This document shows, one piece after another, positions 1 through 5,085 of a stretch of 5,085 bases of DNA. The notes beneath the pieces were generated by a model, which saw nothing but the letters and a program-made list of their open reading frames with translations, made no database searches and was not told the origin of the DNA. Every line of letters begins with the position of its first letter. The stretch's first letter is position 1. The translations under genes and the position numbers were made by a program. The stretch comes from Alphaproteobacteria bacterium (GTDB lineage Bacteria; Pseudomonadota; Alphaproteobacteria; ATCC43930; CGMCC-115725): positions 1-5,085 of the forward strand of contig JAFAHP010000070.1 in the NCBI GenBank assembly GCA_019237175.1, given 5' to 3'.

Positions 1-1
1 C

Positions 2-607
2 GCGGCCCGGCTCGACGGCTTGCGCACCGGCGAGGGCGCGCCGCTGCCGCCGGTGACACGGGCCGAGCTGGGCCGCGATCTGGCGCGATTGGCCCTGGTC
101 CGGGCGAAGCTCAAGGAGGTCGACAAGGCGCGCCGGGAGCAGCTGCAGCACGGCTCTGCGGCCTATCAGCGCCAGGTCCGCACGCTCAGCCAAGTCCATG
201 GCCTGGGTGCGGCGACGGCCGAGATGCTCAGCGTCGAGATGTTCGCGCGCAGCTTGCGCGACCGCCGGGCGGTGGCGCGTTCCGCTGGGCTCACCGGTGC
301 GCCCGACGAGAGCGGCAGCCGGCGACGCGAGAAAGGACTGGCCCGCCCCACGGGTCAAGCCCGTGGGCTGAAGGCCCACGGCAATGCCCGGGTGCGGCAT
401 GGCATGATCCAGTTCGCCTGGCGGTTTCTGCGGCACCAGCCGCAGAGCGCGCTCGCGCAATGGTTCCGCCAGCGCACCCAGGACGGCCGCCGCACCACCC
501 GCAAAACCATGATCGTGGCGCTTGCGCGCAAGCTGTTGATCGCATTGTGGCAGCTGGCAACGATCGGCACGGTGCCGCAAGGCGTCCGCTTGCGCGCGGT
601 GAGCTGA
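2..607 (+). CDS. IS110-family transposase, C-terminal part (5' end outside window)
   Basis: This frame is open from base 2 to a TGA at 605-607, giving 201 visible residues; the N-terminal RuvC-like DEDD domain lies upstream of the window. A TTG at 20 is only an internal codon. The visible part starts with a charged helical linker, then the C-terminal Transposase_20-type domain: HGLG (197-208), AGLTGAPDESG (287-316) and a closing helix VALARKLLIALW. The Ser codon at 311-313 in the ESG motif is the probable nucleophilic serine of this family. IS110 enzymes move circular intermediates with a non-coding bridge/seek RNA from the element's own end. Between KGL and GNARVR there are about 12 extra residues compared with the usual IS110 pattern (KGISKxGN), and they coincide with a palindromic repeat. 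The family call is firm. Whether the enzyme is active is unknown, because the N-terminus is not visible and the insert lies just after the active-site motif. Confidence 0.9.
   Translation, partial: AARLDGLRTGEGAPLPPVTRAELGRDLARLALVRAKLKEVDKARREQLQHGSAAYQRQVRTLSQVHGLGAATAEMLSVEMFARSLRDRRAVARSAGLTGAPDESGSRRREKGLARPTGQARGLKAHGNARVRHGMIQFAWRFLRHQPQSALAQWFRQRTQDGRRTTRKTMIVALARKLLIALWQLATIGTVPQGVRLRAVS
345..381 (+). repeat. Palindromic repeat copy A, in frame inside the transposase
   Basis: Two perfect 8-bp stems overlap here. CCCACGGG (347-354) pairs with CCCGTGGG (360-367) around a TCAAG loop. CCGTGGGC (361-368) pairs with GCCCACGG (374-381) around TGAAG. They share bases 361-367, so only one can form at a time. 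Bases 345-375 match the reverse complement of 1102-1132 at 27 of 31 positions by my hand alignment. The repeat is translated as roughly RPTGQARGLKAH, residues absent from typical IS110 proteins. This resembles the in-frame palindromic elements known from Rickettsia genes; the parallel is an analogy and no relationship is claimed. Confidence 0.7.
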
Positions 608-900
608 GAGAAAGACCGGGTTAAGCGAATAACGGTTCGGCGCAACGTCTGGTTCGAGGACGTGCTTAGCCGATGACGACCCGAGGTGGCGGTGTCCCGC
701 TTCCGCCCATGGCCCTTTGGCGCCGCTGCTGTAGAATGGGCCCGCCCTTCGGAGCTCTGCCGCCGATGCGTATGACTGCATCATGGTCCGATCTTCGGAT
801 CGCCGAATACAAGGTTGCTGCGGAAGCTTCCGCCGCCCCCAGGCGAGCTCCCCTCCGATCGCCCCGGCAAACGCCGGCGTCCGGCAAACCAATCGCGATG
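608..900. other. Non-coding stretch with serial hairpins after the transposase
   Basis: No convincing gene is present. Several inverted repeats follow one another: GGCGG/CCGCC (688-692/703-707), GATGC/GCATC (765-769/778-782), CGATC-TTCG-GATCG (789-802), the 14-bp perfect palindrome GCGGAAGCTTCCGC (820-833), and GCCGG-CGT-CCGGC (873-885). The last lies between two copies of CCGGCAAAC (864-872, 881-889). The C(UUCG)G loop, an especially stable RNA tetraloop, would form only if the plus strand is transcribed. The position directly behind an IS110 transposase makes the element's non-coding end, with its guide RNA, one explanation. I could not place an element boundary; the A-rich stretch at 1042-1100 is a possible end. 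Confidence 0.45.
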
Positions 901-989
901 GCCTGTCGATCCGGCCGCCTCAAGGCTGGCGCTACCAGCGCCATCGCGCGACGCGCGACTGCGGCCTTGACCCGGCCCGCCCGACAGGC
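901..989 (+). ncRNA. Candidate structured RNA: nested cruciform with three-way junction
   Basis: The stems nest as follows. P1 is GCCTGTCG (901-908) with CGACAGGC (982-989), 8 bp. P2 is GGCCG (913-917) with CGGCC (973-977). A CC/CC internal loop follows, then P3, TCAAGGC (920-926) with GCCTTGA (964-970), 7 bp. Inside P3 are two hairpins: P4 TGGCGCT-ACC-AGCGCCA (927-943), directly adjoining P3, and P5 TCGCG/CGCGA within the odd palindrome at 944-958. That gives more than 30 base pairs in 89 bases, all Watson-Crick, well beyond chance even in GC-rich DNA. It fits no RNA class I recognise; it lacks attC core boxes, tRNA arms or a U-tract. It may act as RNA or as a folded single-stranded DNA element. 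The strand is assigned by analogy with the upstream UUCG loop and is uncertain. Confidence 0.45.
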
Positions 990-1101
990 AGATGACTCAC
1001 CGTGCGGTCGGCGCAGCCGCCCGCCCACAGCGCAGGCGGTCAAAAAATACGCGCCCGACAAAAAACTCTTGACTCAGAAAGCTCCATACAAGGGCGGAAC
1101 A

Positions 1102-1132
1102 GCCTTTAGCGCGCGGGCTTGACCCGCGGGGC
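1102..1132 (-). repeat. Palindromic repeat copy B (intergenic)
   Basis: CGCGGG (1112-1117) and CCCGCG (1123-1128) form a 6-bp stem around CTTGA. Read on the minus strand, the loop is TCAAG, identical to that of copy A in the transposase. The 31 bases match copy A at 27 positions. One A-T pair of copy A (350/364) is a G-C pair here, so the pairing is kept despite both bases changing. This marks the two as members of one short dispersed palindromic family. Confidence 0.65.
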
Positions 1133-1150
1133 AGCGCATTCCGCCTCGGC

Positions 1151-1247
1151 CTGTTGCGGTTTGCGCTCCCCTGACCGCCTCCTAGTCATTTCCTTCGGCT
1201 CGTCCCGGCTGCCTGATTTCGGCCCCGTTCGGCGGTCTGTTGCGGTT
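1151..1247. repeat. 11-bp direct repeat CTGTTGCGGTT, two copies 86 bases apart
   Basis: The identical 11-mer CTGTTGCGGTT occurs at 1151-1161 and 1237-1247. The flanks are only loosely similar (a CGGC shortly before each copy). It may be a fragment of a degenerate repeat; no function is evident. Confidence 0.4.
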
Positions 1248-1374
1248 CATCGCTGCTACCGGCCCGCCCGCCGGATGCGGCTCTCCGATTAAGCACTGAT
1301 GAAGCGACGAATGCGGGCAGTCCGCCGGGTGCGCCACTAGACCGTGCTTGATCGGGTTGAATTAAATCGTTTGC

Positions 1375-2121
1375 CTACATCCAACGAGAACGGGAGATGA
1401 TGGCCTTGAGCACGCGGTCATGATCGGGATGGAGCGTTCCCATCATCCGATCCCACCAGCTGAAATGCGTGGCGTAATTGCAGCGCACGAACTGATGGTG
1501 CTGATCGTGATGAGTGACGCCGATCAGTGGTGATGGCGGCCAGCACCATCGACCACCATGCTCGTAGCCGGAGTGGCCAATCACGCCAGTGATTTCATCA
1601 TAGATCTTGTGCGCGAACAACACCGCGGGCGCGATCGGTATCAGCAGATGGGCGACGAACCAATACGATTGCAAGAAAAGATTATCGATCATGCGATCGC
1701 TATTGTTGGTCCAGACCACCGGCGCGATCTCCACATGGTGCCAGCGATGTACGCGCCGATAAAAAAACCGAGTGTGAATCAGTCGATGCAGCCAATAGAA
1801 CCAGGTGTCGAACAGCACGAGAGAGGCGACGATCGAGAACACTGTCCCGCCGATGCCGGACAAGGGTCGCAATCCCCAGCCGAGCGTCGTGTAGCTCCAA
1901 TCACCGCCACCGAGCATTGCGGCAATGACCGCCAGCGAAACGACGCTCTGCCTGCGGTCGCGACGGATCTGCGACATTGACGTCTGCCGGAGGGGTTGGA
2001 TTTTAATAGCGCGGCAGTTCAGTCGCGTGAAAACGATGCAGGTGATCAGATAACAGGCGAGCAGAGCCGCGTAGACAGCAGCAATGGTCGCCAACAGAGA
2101 ACCGAACTGCCGAAAGAACAT
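1375..2121 (-). CDS. Fatty acid hydroxylase/sterol desaturase superfamily membrane protein
   Basis: The 248-residue product is an integral membrane non-haem di-iron enzyme of the PF04116 type, which uses O2 to hydroxylate or desaturate lipid or isoprenoid substrates. The histidine boxes are complete and in order: HRLIH (112-116), HRWHH (125-129) and HHDQHH (204-209), with extra His at 183, 188 and 219. The ending NYATHFSWWDRMMGT is typical of the family. Hydrophobic segments lie at about 8-33, 58-72, 91-110 and 151-171, placing the His boxes on the cytoplasmic face by family precedent. The ATG at 2121 has a GAGG about 6 bases upstream and precedes the first membrane helix, which supports this start. 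The substrate cannot be read from the sequence: sterol-like, hopanoid, carotenoid and acyl lipid are all possible. It stands alone, divergent from the molybdoenzyme operon, with no partner gene beside it. Confidence 0.9.
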   Translation of the reverse strand: MFFRQFGSLLATIAAVYAALLACYLITCIVFTRLNCRAIKIQPLRQTSMSQIRRDRRQSVVSLAVIAAMLGGGDWSYTTLGWGLRPLSGIGGTVFSIVASLVLFDTWFYWLHRLIHTRFFYRRVHRWHHVEIAPVVWTNNSDRMIDNLFLQSYWFVAHLLIPIAPAVLFAHKIYDEITGVIGHSGYEHGGRWCWPPSPLIGVTHHDQHHQFVRCNYATHFSWWDRMMGTLHPDHDRVLKAIISRSRWM

Positions 2122-2157
2122 ATCGCGCCTCGTCCGTCACTGTTCGCGCGCTGATGG

Positions 2158-2186
2158 ATTGTGCACGACACCGTTGGAGAGGGCAA
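2158..2186 (-). promoter_or_regulatory. Possible sigma-70-like promoter for the hydroxylase gene
   Basis: On the minus strand TTGCCC (2186-2181) and CACAAT (2163-2158) are separated by 17 bases. Each matches 4 of 6 consensus positions. Transcription would start near 2151 and give a leader of about 30 bases. Copies of CGTCACTG at 2135-2142 and 2192-2199 flank it and might bind a regulator. Confidence 0.3.
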
Positions 2187-2229
2187 CCTATCGTCACTGC
2201 CGCTCGGTCCCTCGCTGGTGAGATCCAGG

Positions 2230-2259
2230 AAAAAAAGGGCCAGGGCCCCCTTTTATAAT
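2230..2259. terminator. Bidirectional terminator-like hairpin
   Basis: AAAAGGG (2233-2239) pairs with CCCTTTT (2248-2254) around an 8-base loop. Seven A residues precede the stem and TTTTAT follows, so either strand would carry a U-rich tail; the minus-strand tail, seven U residues, is the better one. No gene end lies close by on either strand, so it may insulate the divergent genes from read-through. The right arm runs into a perfect TATAAT (2254-2259), but no -35 box sits at the right distance. Confidence 0.45.
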
Positions 2260-2260
2260 C

Positions 2261-2508
2261 GCATCGGATTGCGATGCGGGCCGCGAAGCAAGCTCAATGC
2301 CGCGGGTTCACAGAAATCGTCTTCAGCTAACGCGGCCTCTACGCGGGGACAAGTCTAGGCGGAATTTCAGCCGTCCCCTCAACCCGCTCCAGCTTCGCAA
2401 GCCCAGCTGGAGCGCCGGCCTCATGCCGTTCGCCTCCCGCACGAAGCGGTGGGGACATGAGCGCATCCGCGCTGGTACCACCCACCCCACTTCGCTTGGT
2501 CTCGCGAA
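2261..2508. repeat. Run of inverted repeats between the divergent genes
   Basis: Successive hairpins fill this stretch, and no supported gene does. They are: GCATCG-GATTG-CGATGC (2261-2277); CCGCG/CGCGG (2281-2285/2301-2305); GGGGAC/GTCCCC (2345-2350/2373-2378); a perfect 10-bp stem CGCTCCAGCT (2385-2394) with AGCTGGAGCG (2405-2414) and a 10-base loop; and a compound structure at 2442-2494. In the last, CGAA plus GTGGGG pairs with CCCCAC plus TTCG across a GCG bulge, enclosing AGCGC-ATCC-GCGCT (2460-2473). It could be a cluster of repetitive palindromes or a structured transcript. Confidence 0.5.
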
Positions 2509-2515
2509 AACGTGC

Positions 2516-2545
2516 TTAACGGACGCGTCCGGCGGGGCGTAGAAT
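2516..2545 (+). promoter_or_regulatory. Possible promoter with embedded palindromic operator for the molybdoenzyme operon
   Basis: TTAACG (2516-2521) matches 4 of 6 of the -35 consensus. TAGAAT (2540-2545) matches 5 of 6 of the -10 consensus, with an 18-base spacer. A perfect 10-bp palindrome GGACGCGTCC (2521-2530) sits at the -35 edge and inside the spacer, a position where a bound repressor would block polymerase. The predicted start near 2552 gives a leader of about 84 bases. Confidence 0.4.
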
Positions 2546-2559
2546 CGGGCATAGCAACA

Positions 2560-2593
2560 GCCGCGCCCGGAGGGGTGCGGCGTCAAGGCGCCG
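2560..2593 (+). promoter_or_regulatory. Operon leader with two mutually exclusive hairpins
   Basis: Hairpin A is GCCGCGCCC (2560-2568) with GGGTGCGGC (2573-2581), nine pairs including one G-U and a GGAG loop. Hairpin B is CGGCG (2578-2582) with CGCCG (2589-2593) around TCAAGG. They share bases 2578-2581, so only one can form at a time. They lie 43-76 bases before the start codon. Hairpin A is clearly the stronger. I see no U-tract, and the sequence does not match a known molybdenum-cofactor riboswitch that I can recall. Confidence 0.35.
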
Positions 2594-2635
2594 ACTGCCT
2601 CGGGTAAGTTGCGCCCAACGGCGTGGGAGGACGGC

Positions 2636-3091
2636 ATGGTCACACTTATCGTGAACGGGGAGCGGCATCGGCTCGACATTGAGCCGGAGACGCCGCTCCT
2701 ATGGGTCGTGCGCGACGAATTGGGGCTGACCGGCACCAAATTCGGGTGCGGCATCGCCCAATGCGGCTGCTGCACGGTCCATGTCGACGGCGAAGCGGTG
2801 CGCTCGTGCTCGCTTGCGGTCGGGGACGTCGACGGCAAGACGATCACGACGATCGAGGGCCTGTCGGCCGACAGCCAGCACCCGGTGCAACTGGCCTGGC
2901 GGGCCCTGGACGTGCCGCAATGCGGTTATTGCCAGTCTGGGCAGATCATGGCGGCGGTGGCTTTCCTGAAGCAGAACCCGCAGCCGACAGACGCCGATAT
3001 CGACGCCGGCATCACCAACATTTGCCGTTGCGGCACCTATCCGCGCATCCGAGCGGCGATCCACCGCGCCGCAGCCGCGATGAAAAGCTGA
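2636..3091 (+). CDS. (2Fe-2S)-binding small subunit of a xanthine dehydrogenase family molybdoenzyme (IorA-like)
   Basis: The 151-residue product is the electron-transfer subunit that takes electrons from the molybdenum centre of its partner. The N-terminal plant-ferredoxin-like domain (about 1-75) carries C38, C43, C46 and C58 (CGIAQCGCC then RSC). The C-terminal four-helix domain carries C96-x2-C99 (QCGYCQSG) and C130-x-C132 (NICRCGTY). All eight cluster ligands are present. The length fits isoquinoline 1-oxidoreductase alpha subunits, about 150 residues. The ATG at 2636 is preferred over a TTG at 2609 because GGGAGG (2625-2630) lies 5 bases before it and the protein begins at the expected MVTLIVNG. 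It is the first gene of an operon with the large subunit 11 bases downstream. Without a signal of its own, it is probably exported by hitch-hiking on the Tat signal of the partner. The substrate is not evident, so no symbol is assigned. Confidence 0.93.
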   Translation: MVTLIVNGERHRLDIEPETPLLWVVRDELGLTGTKFGCGIAQCGCCTVHVDGEAVRSCSLAVGDVDGKTITTIEGLSADSQHPVQLAWRALDVPQCGYCQSGQIMAAVAFLKQNPQPTDADIDAGITNICRCGTYPRIRAAIHRAAAAMKS

Positions 3092-3102
3092 GGGAGGGCG
3101 TC

Positions 3103-5085
3103 ATGGACGGAAATATCCTGACACCGGCGCTGTCGCGCCGCCAGTTCATCGTCACCGGCCTCTCCGCCGCGGGCGGCCTCGCCATCGCCATGCGATCCGC
3201 CGAGGCGCTCTCGATCGCGGCCCAGCCGTGGAGCCCGGAGACGGCGGATCCGCACGAATTCAATGCCTGGCTCGTCATCGAACCCGACGACACGATCATC
3301 ATCCGCTACCCGCGCTCGGAGATGGGGCAGGGCAGCTTTACGGCGTTGCCGATGATGGTGGCCGAAGAACTCGAGGCCGACTGGTCGAAGGTCACGGCGG
3401 AATTTGCCTCGGCCAACCGCAACCTGCGACAGGACTTTGTCTACGGCAAGGACATGTCCTCAGTCGGCAGCCACTCGGTGCGGTTGTCGCACCAGCAAAT
3501 GCGGCAGGTCGGGGCGTCGGCGCGGGTGCGGCTGGTGCTCGCTGCGGCGAAGCGCTGGGGTGTCTCCGAAGGCGAATGCGAAGCCAAGCTCGGCCTGGTC
3601 ATCCATAAGCTCTCCGGCCGCAGCCTCGGTTATGGCGCCCTTGCCGCCGACGCCGCCAAGATCACCCCCGACAAGGAGCCCGAGATCAAGGCGCCCGAGC
3701 AATGGACATTGGCAGGCACGCCCAAACCGCGCCTCGACGTGCCGGACAAGATCAACGGCACGGCGGCCTACGGCATCGACACACGCGTCTCGGGTATGGT
3801 CTACGCCGCCGTCCTCGGCTGCCCGGTGCCAGGCGGGACGCTAAAAAGCGTCGATGACGGTGCAGCGAAAGCAATGCGCGGTGTCGAGGCGGTCGTACCG
3901 CTCGACAACGCGGTCGCGGTCGTTGCCGACCGTTTCTGGCGCGCGAAGAAAGCCGCTGACGCGCTGAAAGTCGACTGGAACCCGGGTGCGGGCGGCGGCA
4001 CTGACAGCGCCCAACTCAATAAGGCGTACCGCGACGCACTCGACGGTCCGGCGGCGACGGCACGCAACGACGGTGATGTCGGCAAGGCATTGCAGGACGC
4101 CGCCAAAACGATCGAGGCGGTTTACGAGGTGCCGTATCTGGCGCACGCCCCGATGGAGCCGCTCAACGCCACCGCACATTACCGGCCCGACCGGCTCGAC
4201 GTCTGGATCGGGACGCAGAATGCCTTGCTGACGTTGACAACGGCGGCCAAGGCGGCGGGCTTGCCGCCTGACAAGGTCTTTGTCCACAACTGCTTTTGCG
4301 GCGGCGGCTTTGGCCGGCGCTCGTTCAACGACGAGATGATCCAGGCGGTCCGCGTTTCGAAGACAATCGGCAAGCCGGTCAAGCTGATCTGGACGCGCGA
4401 ACAGGACATCGCGCACGACCGCTTTCGCCCGCAGGCGGCACTCCGCTTCAGGGCCGGCTTTGCCGCCGACGGCACGCCTGCGGCACTCGACATCCGCACC
4501 GCCGTCGGCTCGCTGTTGCGCTCGATCGGGCGCAGCAAGGTCGAGAGCGGCATCGAGCCGATGGCGGTCGAAGGGCTCGCCAACTCGCCCTACGCGGTCA
4601 CCACACGGGTCGATTGCGTCCTAAAGAACACGCACATTCCGGTATCGTTCTGGCGCTCTGTCGGCAGCTCGCAAAACGCCTTTGCGATCGAAAGCTTTAT
4701 CGACGAGATGGCGCACGCTGCCGCGGAGGACCCCTATCACTTCCGCCGCAAACTACTCGCCGGGCGCGCCGACTTCATCAAAGTGCTCGACACGCTCGCC
4801 GACAAAAGCGGATGGGGAGGGCAGCTTCCGGCCGGAAGCGGGCGCGGCATCGCCATCCACGAATGCTACGGTTCGATCGTCGGCGCGGTAGCCGAGGTCA
4901 GGGTGACCAAGGGCGAAGTGAAGGTCGAACGGGCGGTTGTCGCGATCGACTGCGGGCATGCGGTCAATCCGCTGACCGTCGCCGAGCAGCTCGAAGGTGG
5001 TACGATTTGGGGATTGTCGGCGGCGCTCTTTGGCAAGAACACGGTCAAGGACGGCGCTATCGTCGAAACCAATTTCGACACCTAC
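3103..5085 (+). CDS. Xanthine dehydrogenase family molybdopterin-binding subunit, Tat-exported (IorB-like), 3' end outside window
   Basis: The frame is open for 661 residues from ATG 3103, preceded by GGGAGGG (3093-3099), and runs off the window. It is the catalytic subunit binding the molybdenum-dinucleotide cofactor. Residues 11-16 (SRRQFI) and the following hydrophobic stretch form a twin-arginine signal, so the assembled enzyme should act in the periplasm. Family motifs appear in order: EMGQGSF (73-79), AHAPMEP (347-353), the cofactor loop CGGGFGRR (399-406), FWRSVGSSQNAF (516-527) and CGHAVNP followed by EQLEGG (617-633). The catalytic Glu expected near the C-terminus in a GxGE-type motif is not yet reached; related proteins of 700-780 residues suggest about 40-120 are missing. 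It pairs with the [2Fe-2S] subunit upstream, without a FAD subunit between them. Isoquinoline-type hydroxylase, aldehyde dehydrogenase or another N-heterocycle hydroxylase are all possible. Confidence 0.93.
   Translation, partial: MDGNILTPALSRRQFIVTGLSAAGGLAIAMRSAEALSIAAQPWSPETADPHEFNAWLVIEPDDTIIIRYPRSEMGQGSFTALPMMVAEELEADWSKVTAEFASANRNLRQDFVYGKDMSSVGSHSVRLSHQQMRQVGASARVRLVLAAAKRWGVSEGECEAKLGLVIHKLSGRSLGYGALAADAAKITPDKEPEIKAPEQWTLAGTPKPRLDVPDKINGTAAYGIDTRVSGMVYAAVLGCPVPGGTLKSVDDGAAKAMRGVEAVVPLDNAVAVVADRFWRAKKAADALKVDWNPGAGGGTDSAQLNKAYRDALDGPAATARNDGDVGKALQDAAKTIEAVYEVPYLAHAPMEPLNATAHYRPDRLDVWIGTQNALLTLTTAAKAAGLPPDKVFVHNCFCGGGFGRRSFNDEMIQAVRVSKTIGKPVKLIWTREQDIAHDRFRPQAALRFRAGFAADGTPAALDIRTAVGSLLRSIGRSKVESGIEPMAVEGLANSPYAVTTRVDCVLKNTHIPVSFWRSVGSSQNAFAIESFIDEMAHAAAEDPYHFRRKLLAGRADFIKVLDTLADKSGWGGQLPAGSGRGIAIHECYGSIVGAVAEVRVTKGEVKVERAVVAIDCGHAVNPLTVAEQLEGGTIWGLSAALFGKNTVKDGAIVETNFDTY

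Larger units (their letters stand above)
990..1374. other. Intergenic DNA without a supported gene
   Basis: The stretch contains two A-rich runs (1042-1047, 1060-1065), a TTGACT at 1069-1074 without a suitably spaced -10 box, palindromic repeat copy B (1102-1132), an 11-bp direct repeat (1151-1161, 1237-1247) and a small hairpin CCGGC/GCCGG (1259-1263/1270-1274). It lies downstream of both the transposase and the convergent hydroxylase gene. I see no U-tract terminator for either gene. Confidence 0.5.

Noticed and set aside
1069..1092. TTGACT followed by TACAAG as a promoter
   Set aside because: The spacer is only 12 bases and no gene starts downstream on that strand.
673..1122. Open frame of 149 codons (+) and an overlapping one of 131 codons on the minus strand at 666-1061
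   Set aside because: Both are rich in Arg, Ala and Pro, resemble no family I know, lack a convincing ribosome binding site, and cover the hairpins and cruciform. Long open frames on both strands are common in GC-rich non-coding DNA.
1558..1980. Open frame of 140 codons on the plus strand
   Set aside because: It lies wholly antisense to the hydroxylase, whose His boxes make the minus-strand reading certain.
2469..2489. T-box-like GGGTGGTACC on the minus strand
   Set aside because: The downstream CGCG is displaced by two bases, no T-box stem I or amino-acid gene follows, and T-boxes are not expected in alphaproteobacteria. It is explained by the palindromic context.
2609..2635. Upstream TTG start for the [2Fe-2S] subunit
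   Set aside because: The nine added residues do not resemble the family, and the ribosome binding site GGGAGG lies between this codon and the ATG at 2636.
2323..2847. Open frame of 174 codons on the minus strand
   Set aside because: Its N-terminal half is the shadow of the [2Fe-2S] gene and the rest crosses the hairpin-rich intergenic region. No recognisable domain and no fitting start signal.

Overview
The window is GC-rich DNA that reads like an accessory segment of an alphaproteobacterial chromosome, most likely of the Rhizobiales/Bradyrhizobium type. That placement is an inference from codon use, the style of the IS110-family transposase, and the isoquinoline-oxidoreductase-like gene pair. 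There is no rRNA, tRNA or other phylogenetic marker to confirm it.

Layout, left to right. (1) Bases 2-607 (+) hold the C-terminal part of an IS110-family transposase whose beginning lies outside the window. It carries a short palindromic repeat in frame. (2) Bases 608-1374 contain no gene I can support, but they are full of inverted repeats. These include a chain of hairpins from about 688 and a nested cruciform at 901-989, and together they look like a structured RNA or the non-coding end of the insertion sequence. A second copy of the palindromic repeat found in the transposase lies at 1102-1132 in the opposite orientation. (3) Bases 1375-2121 (-) encode a membrane di-iron hydroxylase of the fatty acid hydroxylase/sterol desaturase superfamily. 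(4) Bases 2122-2635 form a divergent intergenic region. It holds a candidate promoter for the hydroxylase, a terminator-like hairpin, a run of inverted repeats, and a candidate promoter plus leader for the next operon. (5) Bases 2636-3091 (+) encode a small two-cluster [2Fe-2S] protein. They are followed 11 bases later by bases 3103-5085 (+), a Tat-exported molybdopterin-binding subunit of the xanthine dehydrogenase family that is cut off by the window end.

The last two genes make one functional unit. The small subunit passes electrons from the molybdenum site of the large subunit, in the two-subunit IorAB-like arrangement without a FAD subunit. Such enzymes hydroxylate N-heterocycles or oxidise aldehydes in the periplasm, usually handing electrons to a c-type cytochrome that may be encoded beyond the window. 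The hydroxylase is transcribed away from this operon and has no evident functional link to it. The least explained material is in the two intergenic regions: the repeat shared between the transposase and intergenic DNA, the cruciform, and the leader of the molybdoenzyme operon.
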